Of a stretch of 13,629 nucleotides of DNA, positions 1 to 7,107 are shown piece after piece. A program made the translations under genes and the position numbers. The notes beneath the pieces were generated by a model. The model was given only the letters and a program-made list of their open reading frames with translations, did no database searches and was not told the origin of the DNA. The DNA is taken from positions 1 to 13,629 of the forward strand of contig JAUXNL010000188.1 in the NCBI GenBank assembly GCA_030684415.1. The letters are read 5' to 3'. Source of the DNA: Moraxellaceae bacterium. GTDB taxonomy: Bacteria; Pseudomonadota; Gammaproteobacteria; Pseudomonadales; Moraxellaceae. The stretch's first letter is position 1, and each line of letters begins with the position of its first letter.

Positions 1-21
1 CCCTCTCCCGGGGGGAGAGGG
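1..21. repeat. CCCTCTCCC/GGGAGAGGG inverted repeat at window edge
   Basis: A perfect 9-bp inverted repeat (CCCTCTCCC at 1-9, GGGAGAGGG at 13-21) with a 3-base loop. It lies 10 bases beyond the stop codon of the minus-strand gene ending at 32, so it could end that transcript. There is no T-run after the stem on either strand, so it is not a classic intrinsic terminator. Similar stems are common as interspersed repeats in GC-rich proteobacteria, and the element may continue beyond the window edge. Confidence 0.45.
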
Positions 22-31
22 GATGGCATGA

Positions 32-1570
32 CTAATGAACAGGGGTAACGGCTGCGAGCTGCGCCAACAGCTCAGGCTGCCGATCCTCCGGCAGCCGCCG
101 GATCGCCGCCGCCACCCGCTCATGCGTCGCCCCATCCGTCAGCCGCAAACTCTCCAGATAGCGTGTGTTCAGCCCCGCCTGCACCAAGGCATCCAGCCAC
201 TGCGCCAACTGCGCATCACCCGCCCGGCACGCCTGCATGAGCAACTGCCGCTGTATGTCCACTTCTTGCGCCTCATGCCACCGCGTCAGCAACTCCCACT
301 GACGGGTCGTCGCCACATGACGCAGCAGCCCCTCCAGCATCGACGGCCCCGCCTGCGCCAGCAGACAGCCCGCCCGGCGTTGCTGCGCCAGTGGCAGCGC
401 ACCCGTCAGCCGCAACCCCGGTGTCCACAGCCGGTGCTGATGCGCGGCCTGCATCAGATTGAGCACAGCCCTGTCGTCCAGCGCGGCGCCGACAGTGGCC
501 ATCAGCACCAGCGTGTCCGTCTCCATCAGGTTGAGCAGCGGCAGCAGATCGGCCCAGCGGTTGTTGGCGTCGGCGGCGTGCAGGATGCGGGCGAGCGTGG
601 CGGGCTGTTGTAGCGCCGGCAGTTCCAGCAGGGTGAGTTGAGTGCCTTCGTCGAGCAGGGGCAGCAGCATCAGCAGCGAGGGCCACAAATCGTGGGCCTC
701 GGCGGCGCCGACAATCGCGCTCATCACGTCGGGCTCATGCACAGTGGCTGTGAGCGCCAGCCGGCCCCGGCTGACCTTGCTGAGGTCGGCCAGAATCGGC
801 AAGGCGGCGTGCCACAACTGGTGCTGGTGGATGCTGCGCACGAGGTTGTTCAGCAGCGCATCGCTCTGGCAACTCAGGCCGTCACCAAAGCGTGCGCGCC
901 GGGGGGCGTCCAGGCGCTGCATCAGGTAGAGCGCCACCGGCCAGAAGCAGGCGGCGTCGGCGGCTTGCATCATGCGCGAGGCGCGCTCGTCGCTGATCAG
1001 GTCGGCCAGTTGGCGCAGCACTGTGTCGTCGTCAATGAACAGGGAGACTTGCAGCAACAGGGCGTCGTTGTCGTGCAGGGCCTCCAGCACGGCTTCGATG
1101 GCGGCCACCGGCAGGCCGGCGACCATTTCGCCCATGGTGGGCGCATCGCCGCGTGCCGCCAGTTCGGTAGCCACGGCAATCACGGTGGCCACCGGCATGC
1201 CCGCCAGCATGGGCAACACGCGGCGCGGGTCGGTGTGGATACAGACGTCGGTCAGGAAGCCCACCGGCTCATGCCGTGCCATGGCGATAGCATTGCCCGG
1301 CGGCAGGTGCGCCGTGGCGCGCGCCGACAGCAAGGGGCCGAGCCCCTTGCGCGCAATCAGGGCGCTCAGGCTGACCGGCAGCAAATGGCTGGCGGCGGCG
1401 ATGCGCGCAAAGCGGTCGTGGTGGCGGTCGAAAAAACGGGCGCGAATGGCCAGGCGCATTTCGCGCAAGCGGCTGGCATCGAGTTGCTCCACAAAAGCGA
1501 GGCTGCCGGGCGTGGCTTGCAACAAACCTTCCAGCTTCAGGCGTTCGGCGTAGCGGTCGAGCCCGTGCAT
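32..1570 (-). CDS. Hypothetical protein with six 43-residue tandem helical repeats
   Basis: A 512-residue protein of unknown function. The start is ATG at 1570, one base after the TGA of the upstream small gene (TGACATG arrangement), which favours it over the in-frame start at 1648 inside that gene. Residues 207-464 form six tandem repeats of exactly 43 residues, marked by tryptophans at 210, 253, 296, 339, 382 and 425. Each repeat opens with a pattern like HxLW, continues with an LLxLL-type helix, and ends in a helix such as ILHAADA. Residues 120-206 hold less regular Leu/Ala-rich helices (LAGMPVATVIAV, VAGLPVAAIEAV) that look like degenerate relatives. No signal peptide, membrane span or catalytic motif is evident, so it is probably a soluble alpha-solenoid scaffold. 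The 42-43 residue period recalls ARM/HEAT folds, but no family is recognised. It is likely cotranscribed and translationally coupled with the upstream gene. Confidence 0.8.
   Translation of the reverse strand: MHGLDRYAERLKLEGLLQATPGSLAFVEQLDASRLREMRLAIRARFFDRHHDRFARIAAASHLLPVSLSALIARKGLGPLLSARATAHLPPGNAIAMARHEPVGFLTDVCIHTDPRRVLPMLAGMPVATVIAVATELAARGDAPTMGEMVAGLPVAAIEAVLEALHDNDALLLQVSLFIDDDTVLRQLADLISDERASRMMQAADAACFWPVALYLMQRLDAPRRARFGDGLSCQSDALLNNLVRSIHQHQLWHAALPILADLSKVSRGRLALTATVHEPDVMSAIVGAAEAHDLWPSLLMLLPLLDEGTQLTLLELPALQQPATLARILHAADANNRWADLLPLLNLMETDTLVLMATVGAALDDRAVLNLMQAAHQHRLWTPGLRLTGALPLAQQRRAGCLLAQAGPSMLEGLLRHVATTRQWELLTRWHEAQEVDIQRQLLMQACRAGDAQLAQWLDALVQAGLNTRYLESLRLTDGATHERVAAAIRRLPEDRQPELLAQLAAVTPVH
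179..952 (-). repeat. Coding tandem repeat, 6 x 129 bp (43 residues each)
   Basis: This is the part of the unknown 512-residue protein that encodes repeats 1 to 6 (residues 207-249, 250-292, 293-335, 336-378, 379-421, 422-464). The period is constant with no insertions or deletions. Conserved positions are Trp at repeat position 4, Leu near positions 8-11, and a closing Ala-rich helix. The DNA itself is strongly diverged between units, so the repeat is old and kept at protein level. Confidence 0.75.
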
Positions 1571-1571
1571 G

Positions 1572-1790
1572 TCAGACCCCCAGCAGCCGGCGCACCGACC
1601 CGCGCAGTAGTGCCGGAATGTGCTGCAGTGAGCGCTCGACGGCGGCATCGAGATCGGCTTCTTGGCGTTCGGCCTCGGCGCTGATGGCCAGCAGCAGTCG
1701 GGTTTGCTGTTCCGCTGGCAGTGCGCGCAGGGCTTCTTGCGCAGCAGCGGGCAGGTAATCCGGAAATTCGGGAGCGGAGGGGGCGGACAT
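1572..1790 (-). CDS. Small helical hypothetical protein, 72 aa
   Basis: A 72-residue protein beginning MSAPSAPEFPDYLPAAAQ and ending SVRRLLGV. It is rich in Ala, Leu, Glu and Arg with no hydrophobic membrane span, so probably one or two amphipathic helices (residues 15-50) with a basic, Leu-rich tail. The function is not recognised. Its stop lies one base before the ATG of the 512-residue repeat protein, which indicates an operon with coupled translation and suggests that the two proteins act together. An alternative in-frame ATG at 1817 gives 81 residues with a weak AGAG just upstream. The 1790 start was preferred because MSAPSAP is a typical N-terminus, but its own ribosome site (GAGAA about 10 bases upstream) is poor, so the start is uncertain. 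Confidence 0.6.
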   Translation of the reverse strand: MSAPSAPEFPDYLPAAAQEALRALPAEQQTRLLLAISAEAERQEADLDAAVERSLQHIPALLRGSVRRLLGV

Positions 1791-2208
1791 GGGGCATGTT
1801 CTCGTTATTATCGCCATCTCTGTGGCGGCCAGCAGGCGGCACCGTATTTTGCCGCTGCTTCACGCCGCACCGGCGCGCATCGCATCAGAGCGAGGACGCG
1901 GCGCGTGCAGGCAGGGGCTGCCATGATTTACCACGAGAACGGGCGCGCGGCCATGGCGTGGCTGACCTTGCACGGGATCCCGCTGACAGGTCGTGCCGGC
2001 CATATTGCCGCATGTGTGGGTGAAAGCGTTCCTGGATAGGTTGCCGGCCGTGCTGCAGCGTGTGTTCGCGGCCGTGCTGGCGACAAGGCGCGACGGAGGC
2101 GGGAGCGGTGTATGTCGGCGTGGCAACTGACGGTGCGGTAGCCAAGAGCGGTGCCGTGTGCAGGCCCGCTGTCCACAGAATAGCGGCCGAGAGGCCTTGG
2201 AGACATTG
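1791..2208. other. Divergent intergenic region, no convincing gene
   Basis: A spacer of 418 bp between the minus-strand unknown operon and the plus-strand thioesterase-hrpB operon, expected to hold both promoters. No convincing sigma-70 promoter pair, palindromic operator or terminator was seen. A 38-codon plus-strand frame at 1923-2039 (MIYHENGRAAMAWLTLHG...) has an AGGGG six bases before its ATG, but nothing else supports it as a gene. Base composition is as GC-rich as the flanking genes. Confidence 0.5.
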
Positions 2209-2991
2209 ATGCTGGATGAATTGTTGCAACACGCCACCACAGCCGACTCGGTGGTGATTCCCGAAGGCTGGGGCCAGGGGCGTGCGACCTACGGCGGGTT
2301 GGTCGCGGCGCTGCTCTGCCAGCGCTTGCTGGGAGCGGTGGGGGAGGGCCGCGTGCTGCGGTCGGCCACGGTGTCGTTTGTGGGGCCGGTGGCGACCGGG
2401 CCGGCGGAGTTGTCGGTGGAGATATTCCGCAGTGGCAAGTCAGTCACACAGGCCGAGGCCAGGCTGCGCCAGAACGGCGAAGTACTGGCGGTGTTGCTCG
2501 CCAGTTTTGGCGCCACGCGCGCCTCCGGCATTGTGGTGGCGCCAGCGGCGGCTCCGGCGCTTAAGCCGGTGGAAGAAGCGCAGGCGTTTCCGTATATCCC
2601 CGGGGTGGTGCCGGATTTCATTCGTCATATCGACATGCGTCTGGCGGCCGGCGGCATGCCCTTTACCGGCGCCGAGCAACCGGACTTTGCCGGCTGGATG
2701 CGCTACCGCGAAGCGCCGGCAAAATTTTCGCTGGTGCATCTCTTCGGCCTGATTGATTGCTGGCCGCCGTCCGTACTGCCGATGCTGAAGACCCTCGCAC
2801 CGGCCAGCTCGCTGTGCTGGACGCTCGAATTTCTGCAATTTCCGGAAACGGCGACGGGCGAGAGCTGGTGGCAATACGCCGTGCAAACAGATGCCAGCGC
2901 CGAAGGCTATGTGCACACCGAAGCGAAAATTCATGACGACAGCGGCCGGCTGGTCGCCATCAGCCGCCAGACCATTACCGTGTTTGCATGA
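2209..2991 (+). CDS. Acyl-CoA thioesterase, double-hotdog (TesB-like) family
   Basis: A 260-residue protein with two hotdog halves. The N-terminal half (residues 15-103) contains the hotdog helix region GWGQGRATYGGLVAALL, and the C-terminal half (about 135-260) ends in GRLVAISRQTITVFA. Asp183 (LIDCW), Thr205 (LCWTLEF) and Gln254 (ISRQT) match in order the Asp-Thr-Gln catalytic set known for TesB-type acyl-CoA thioesterases, which hydrolyse fatty acyl-CoA to free acid and CoA in the cytosol. ATG at 2209 was chosen because TTGGAG sits six bases upstream. An in-frame GTG at 2158 would add 17 residues that do not look like this family. Its stop overlaps the hrpB start (ATGA), so the two are cotranscribed and translationally coupled. 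The substrate chain length is not predictable. Confidence 0.85.
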   Translation: MLDELLQHATTADSVVIPEGWGQGRATYGGLVAALLCQRLLGAVGEGRVLRSATVSFVGPVATGPAELSVEIFRSGKSVTQAEARLRQNGEVLAVLLASFGATRASGIVVAPAAAPALKPVEEAQAFPYIPGVVPDFIRHIDMRLAAGGMPFTGAEQPDFAGWMRYREAPAKFSLVHLFGLIDCWPPSVLPMLKTLAPASSLCWTLEFLQFPETATGESWWQYAVQTDASAEGYVHTEAKIHDDSGRLVAISRQTITVFA

Positions 2992-5480
2992 GCCTGCCGA
3001 TTGACGCCGTGCTGCCCGCGCTGTTGCAAGCGCTGGCAGCGGGCAACGCCGCTGTTTTGCAGGCGCCGCCCGGCACCGGCAAAACCACGCGTGTGCCGCT
3101 GGCCTTGCTGACGGCAGAATTTCTCGATGGCAAAAAAATCGTGATGCTGGAGCCGCGACGGCTCGCCGCGCGTTCGGCGGCACGCTACATGGCGGCCTTG
3201 CTGGGCGAAGAGGTGGGCCACACCGTGGGGTACCGCACGCGGCTCGACACGAAAATCTCGGCCGCCACGCGGATTGAAGTGGTCACCGAGGGCATTCTCA
3301 CGCGCCTGCTGCAAGCCGATGCCGAACTCTCCGGGTACGGCATCGTGATTTTTGATGAATTCCATGAACGCTCGCTGCAAGCCGACCTTGGCCTGGCGCT
3401 GACCCGCGAATGCCAGCAGGTGCTGCGCGACGACCTGCGCCTGCTGGTGATGTCGGCCACGCTCGATGCCGCGCCAGTGGCGGCGTTGCTGGGCGATGCC
3501 CCCGTGCTCACCTGCACGGGGCAGATGCATGCGGTGGACACGCGGTATGCGCCGCCGGGGCGTCTGCCCTGGCTCGATCATCTGGCGCAGGTGGTGCGCG
3601 AAACGCTCGCGACTGAAAGCGGATCGCTGCTGGTTTTTCTGCCGGGTGAAGGCGAAATCCGGCGGTTGGCGGAACGGCTGGCCGACGACAGAGGCAGTGG
3701 TTTGCCAGCGGGCGTGCATCTCGCGCCTTTATATGGGCAGCTCAATGCCGAGGCGCAGGACTTTGCGATTTCGCCAGCGCCCGCCGGCCAGCGCAAGGTG
3801 GTGCTCGCGACCTCGATTGCCGAAACCAGCCTCACGATTGAGGGCATTCGCGTCGTGATTGATGCGGGATTTGTGCGCGCGCCGGAATACGACCCGGGCA
3901 GCGCGATGACGCGTCTGGTCACGCGCCGGCTGGCGGCGGCGAATGCCGGCCAGCGTCGGGGGCGAGCCGGGCGCTTGGGGCCGGGGGTGTGCATCCGTCT
4001 CTGGAGCGAAGAAGAAAATTCGCGGCTGCAACCGTTTGCAGTGCCGGAAATTGCGCAGGCCGATCTGGCGGCCACCGTGCTTGAACTGGCGCAGTGGGGC
4101 GTGCATGACCCGGTGCAAATGGCGTGGCTGGATGTGCCGCCAGCCGCCGCATGGGCGCAGGCGGTGGCGTTGCTGCAACAGTTGGAGGCGCTGGACGCAA
4201 AGGCGGCGATGACCGCCCACGGCCGCGCCATGCTCGCACTCGGGTTGCCGCCACGGCTGGCGCATATGGTGTTGCGCGGTCGCGCGCGCGGGCTGGGTGA
4301 CCTGGCCGCTGATCTGGCGGCGCTCTTGTCTGAGCGCGACCTGTTTGCGCCGGGCCAGGGGGCCGATCTGCACGACCGGCTCATGTTGCTGCAAGGCGAG
4401 CAGATGCCCGCCGGCGTTGATCGCGGGCGTTTGCGGCTGGTGCGCGAAGGGGCGCGCCGCTTGCAGCCGCGTCAGGCGATACAGCGCGGCGGCAGTGGCA
4501 GTGAAGCCGCCGGTCTGCTGCTGGCACTGGCCTATCCCGATCGGGTAGCGCAACGTCGCCCGGGTACGGCAGCGCGGTATGTGCTGGCCAATGGCCGAGG
4601 TGCTTTTTTGCCAGAAGAGGACCGTCTGGCGCGCGAGCCGTGGCTGGTGGTGGCCGAGCTCGATGGCCAGGCTCGCGAAGCCCGCATTTTTTTGGCGGCC
4701 AGCGTAACGCCGGCCGATCTGGAGGAGGTGCTGGCCAGCGCCATTACCCGCCGGGAGTTCGTGAGCTGGGAGGCCGCGACGCAGTCGGTGCAGGCGCGCG
4801 AACAGCGCGTGCTCGGTGCGCTGGTGCTGGAAGACCGTGCGCTGGCCAGTGCCACGCCGGCCAGCGTGCAGGCCGTGCTCGTGCACGCCATCCAGACGGC
4901 GGGTGTGGGCGTGCTGCCGTGGGCGGACGCGCTGCGCCAATGGCAGGCGCGCGTGCATTTGCTGCAGACACTGGCGCCGGCGGAGTGGCCGGCGGTGAGC
5001 GATGCGGCACTCGCCGCGCGGCTGGCGGAATGGGCCGGACCATGGCTCGAGGGCCTGTCACGGTTTTCACATCTGGCGAAATTTCCCTTGCAGGACGCGC
5101 TGACCGCGCAGCTCGACTGGGCGCAACAGCAAACGCTCGAGCGCGAACTGCCAACGCATCTTGTTGTGCCCACCGGCTCACGTATCGCCATTGATTACAC
5201 GGCGGAGCATGGCCCGGTGCTGGCGGTGAAGTTGCAGGAAATGTTCGGGTTGATGGAAACGCCGGCACTGGCGGGGGGACGGGTGCCGCTGACGATTCAT
5301 CTCCTGTCGCCGGCGCAGCGACCGGTGGCAGTGACGCAGGATCTGGCAAGCTTCTGGGCAAATGCCTATGCCGATGTGCGCCGCGATTTGCGCGGGCGGT
5401 ATCCGCGGCATCCCTGGCCGGACGATCCGTTTACGGCCGTCGCGCAGCGCGGCGTAAAGCATCCGCGCAAGCCGGCTTGA
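2988..5480 (+). CDS. hrpB: ATP-dependent RNA helicase HrpB (DEAH family)
   Basis: An 830-residue DEAH-box helicase, the normal length for HrpB. Visible motifs in order are Walker A APPGTGKTT (26-34), motif Ia LEPRRLAAR (54-62), DEFH motif II with the HrpB-typical DEFHERSLQ (123-131), motif III SAT (156-158), TSIAETSLTI (275-284) and motif VI QRRGRAGR (322-329). Next come the helicase-associated region and a long C-terminal HrpB-specific domain ending near HPWPDDPFTAVAQRG. HrpB is a putative RNA helicase whose physiological role in gammaproteobacteria is poorly defined. The start ATG overlaps the thioesterase stop codon by ATGA, so expression probably depends on the upstream gene's promoter and translation. 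No frame disruption is present. Confidence 0.95.
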   Translation: MSLPIDAVLPALLQALAAGNAAVLQAPPGTGKTTRVPLALLTAEFLDGKKIVMLEPRRLAARSAARYMAALLGEEVGHTVGYRTRLDTKISAATRIEVVTEGILTRLLQADAELSGYGIVIFDEFHERSLQADLGLALTRECQQVLRDDLRLLVMSATLDAAPVAALLGDAPVLTCTGQMHAVDTRYAPPGRLPWLDHLAQVVRETLATESGSLLVFLPGEGEIRRLAERLADDRGSGLPAGVHLAPLYGQLNAEAQDFAISPAPAGQRKVVLATSIAETSLTIEGIRVVIDAGFVRAPEYDPGSAMTRLVTRRLAAANAGQRRGRAGRLGPGVCIRLWSEEENSRLQPFAVPEIAQADLAATVLELAQWGVHDPVQMAWLDVPPAAAWAQAVALLQQLEALDAKAAMTAHGRAMLALGLPPRLAHMVLRGRARGLGDLAADLAALLSERDLFAPGQGADLHDRLMLLQGEQMPAGVDRGRLRLVREGARRLQPRQAIQRGGSGSEAAGLLLALAYPDRVAQRRPGTAARYVLANGRGAFLPEEDRLAREPWLVVAELDGQAREARIFLAASVTPADLEEVLASAITRREFVSWEAATQSVQAREQRVLGALVLEDRALASATPASVQAVLVHAIQTAGVGVLPWADALRQWQARVHLLQTLAPAEWPAVSDAALAARLAEWAGPWLEGLSRFSHLAKFPLQDALTAQLDWAQQQTLERELPTHLVVPTGSRIAIDYTAEHGPVLAVKLQEMFGLMETPALAGGRVPLTIHLLSPAQRPVAVTQDLASFWANAYADVRRDLRGRYPRHPWPDDPFTAVAQRGVKHPRKPA

Positions 5481-5671
5481 CGCTACGCACGTCTGCCGGC
5501 GGCACTTTCCTGTGGTGGAATTGCCGCTACTTTCACCTTCAGCACTCGCCTTGCCGCCGTTTCGATGGCTGTCGCTCTGGGTTACGGCCGTGTGGCTTCG
5601 GTTTTTCCGCCGGGCACGCCGCGCTGACGTCGAGCGGGATGGGGGAGGCCTGAGCCGGCGACTGCAAAATA

Positions 5672-5741
5672 CTGTCGAAGCAGTCTGACTCCCGTCGACA
5701 GGGCGCAGGGTAAAAAGTTCGACAGGGCTCAGGGTGAAGAG
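5672..5741. repeat. 24-bp tandem repeat with TCGACAGGGC core, plus inverted arm
   Basis: Two adjacent 24-bp units at 5694-5717 and 5718-5741 share about 20 of 24 positions, each with TCGACAGGGC followed by CAGGGT. The inverted arm CTGTCGA at 5672-5678 can pair with TCGACAG at 5695-5701. The core resembles the widespread proteobacterial intergenic repeat containing TTCGACAGGCTCAGG, so this is probably a decayed copy of such a repeat and not an operator. Confidence 0.5.
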
Positions 5742-5834
5742 TGAAGAGAAGAGTGGCGGGTTTCGTTGCACAGGCGCTGTTCACTCGCGCCGCCATCGCG
5801 ACATCCCGTCCCTCATGGATGTGATGCACGCCTT

Positions 5835-5863
5835 CGTGGGAGTGGCTTTTGCGGGAGCAGCCT
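5835..5863. repeat. Degenerate REP-like sequence
   Basis: CGTGGGAGTGGCTTTTGC followed by GGGAGCAGCC resembles the REP core GTGGGAGCGGCTTT found intact at 10077 and 10334, but lacks the complementary arm. It is read as a decayed copy of the same family. Confidence 0.35.
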
Positions 5864-5970
5864 TGCCTGTGCGGTACGCACAGATGGCGGTCTGCTGCGG
5901 CACAGGCGGCGAGGGCTGTTTTGCTCTGCTGAGGTGCCGGCCATCCAACGAGGGTGGCCCAGGGCGGGTA

Positions 5971-7005
5971 TCACTCGCGGCGATAGTCGCGTGGCGTCTG
6001 CCCCGTCCAGCGCTTGAACGCCCGCGCGAAATTCGACACATCGTTATAGCCGACACGAAAGGCGATTTCGCTCACCGGCAAATCGGTTTCCACCAGCAGG
6101 CGCGTGGCTCGCTCGCGCAACACCTCATCGACGATGTCACGGTAATTCTGCCCTTCTTCTTGCAAGCGACGCTTGAGGGTGCGTGACGACACATGCAGCC
6201 CTTCCGCCATCTGCTCCAGAGACGGTGCACCTTCCTCCTGATCCAGCAGGCGGCGCCGGACTTCGTCGCCCAGGGTTTCCGTCACGGCAAACAACTGGTG
6301 GAATTCTGCCTCGCACTGCTCGCGGGCCAGCGCGGCCACCGCCGGGTCTGCCAGGCGTGGACGCCGCTCGAGCTGGCGCACGCTGCCCCGCACCATGCAA
6401 GCCGGCTTGCCGAAGTGGACCGGCACCGGCAGGCGCTCGGCCATGCCGGCGTAATGCGGCGGCTCATGGCCCGTCATCCACACTTCCACGCCGTCCACGG
6501 CCTCATCGTTGAGTTGTTGCAGCATGTAGACGAGGCCCATGAGCATGGCCTCCATGATGAAGTCGGTATGCCGGCCCAACGGCATGAGCGTGCGCAGCTC
6601 CAGCATCACCACGTCGTTTTCTTCGCTCCAGAGAAACTCCAGAAACGGTGCGCGCAAACTGAGGTAACGGGTGCCGGCTTCCAGCGCATCGCGCAAGGTC
6701 AGGCTGGACAGCGCCAGCAGGCCGAGCGAGCCATGCAGGGTGACCTTGAGCGCACTGGCGTAGCGGAAGCCCAGTCCTTCATGGCCGGCCACCAGCAAAC
6801 CGCGCTGCACCACGCGCGCGCCGTGCTCGATCTGCACGCGGCAATCCGGCTGCAGGAGCCGGGCACGGTCAAACGGCATGCCATCGAGCAAGCGGCTCTC
6901 GTCATAACCCAGCTCGCGCAGGAGATCGCAAAACAGCAATACATAGATGCCGGGAATGCCGGGCAGCGTCTGGCGACGGCGTGCGGGAGATTGTCCTGAT
7001 TTCAC
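5971..7005 (-). CDS. AraC-family transcriptional regulator (arabinose-binding-domain type)
   Basis: A 344-residue regulator. The N-terminal part (about residues 17-210, from PGIPGIYVLLFCDLLRELGY) matches the arabinose-binding-domain-like sensor of many Pseudomonas and Alcanivorax AraC proteins. The C-terminal part (about 245-344) holds the two helix-turn-helix units: SLEQMAEGLHVSSRTLKRRL (262-281) and the second ending VSEIAFRVGYNDVSNFARAFKRWTG. No ATG lies close before the sensor domain, so GTG at 7005 is chosen, with ACGAGG about ten bases upstream. The frame stays open much farther upstream but crosses into the divergent gene. It is divergent from the diiron protein at 7108 with about 100 bp between, so it very likely controls that gene. 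The inducer is unknown; relatives respond to small hydrophobic compounds or lipids. Confidence 0.85.
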   Translation of the reverse strand: MKSGQSPARRRQTLPGIPGIYVLLFCDLLRELGYDESRLLDGMPFDRARLLQPDCRVQIEHGARVVQRGLLVAGHEGLGFRYASALKVTLHGSLGLLALSSLTLRDALEAGTRYLSLRAPFLEFLWSEENDVVMLELRTLMPLGRHTDFIMEAMLMGLVYMLQQLNDEAVDGVEVWMTGHEPPHYAGMAERLPVPVHFGKPACMVRGSVRQLERRPRLADPAVAALAREQCEAEFHQLFAVTETLGDEVRRRLLDQEEGAPSLEQMAEGLHVSSRTLKRRLQEEGQNYRDIVDEVLRERATRLLVETDLPVSEIAFRVGYNDVSNFARAFKRWTGQTPRDYRRE

Positions 7006-7043
7006 CGAAAACTGGCCTCGTGGCACCGGCGGGACGGCGGCGT

Positions 7044-7067
7044 GATGGCCACTATAAGTCGGCCATC
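7044..7067. promoter_or_regulatory. Inverted repeat GATGGCC-N10-GGCCATC over a TATAAG hexamer
   Basis: Perfect 7-bp arms at 7044-7050 and 7061-7067 flank TATAAG at 7053-7058, a good -10 hexamer for the plus strand and close to TTATAG on the minus strand. It lies between the divergent AraC-type and diiron genes. A protein bound here would block or remodel the promoter. AraC proteins usually bind direct repeats, so the binding protein is not certain. No strong -35 box is visible at the expected spacing, which fits an activator-dependent promoter. Confidence 0.45.
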
Positions 7068-7107
7068 CCCTGTGGCAAAGCCCACACCCGCAGTAATGAG
7101 GTTTTCC

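Larger units (their letters stand above)
5481..5970. other. Non-coding region between convergent hrpB and araC-type genes
   Basis: About 490 bp between the stop codons of two convergent genes. No open frame with protein-like composition was found. The stretch holds a 24-bp tandem repeat (5694-5741) and a degenerate REP-like segment (5835-5863). No clear intrinsic terminator with a T-run was seen for either flanking gene. The region looks like a sink for interspersed repeats. Confidence 0.55.

Noticed and set aside
638..1684. Plus-strand frame of 348 codons opposite the 43-residue repeat protein
   Set aside because: Its Gln/His/Gly-rich composition is typical of the antisense strand of Leu/Ala-rich genes; the minus strand has the regular periodic protein and an operon start.
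3729..4958. Long minus-strand frame (409 codons) inside hrpB
   Set aside because: It is antisense to clear helicase coding sequence, is rich in His, Arg and Gln, has no domain, and is typical of a high-GC shadow frame.
6193..6999. Plus-strand frame of 268 codons over the AraC-type gene
   Set aside because: It is antisense to an intact regulator with both helix-turn-helix units, has His/Gln-rich composition and no recognisable motif.
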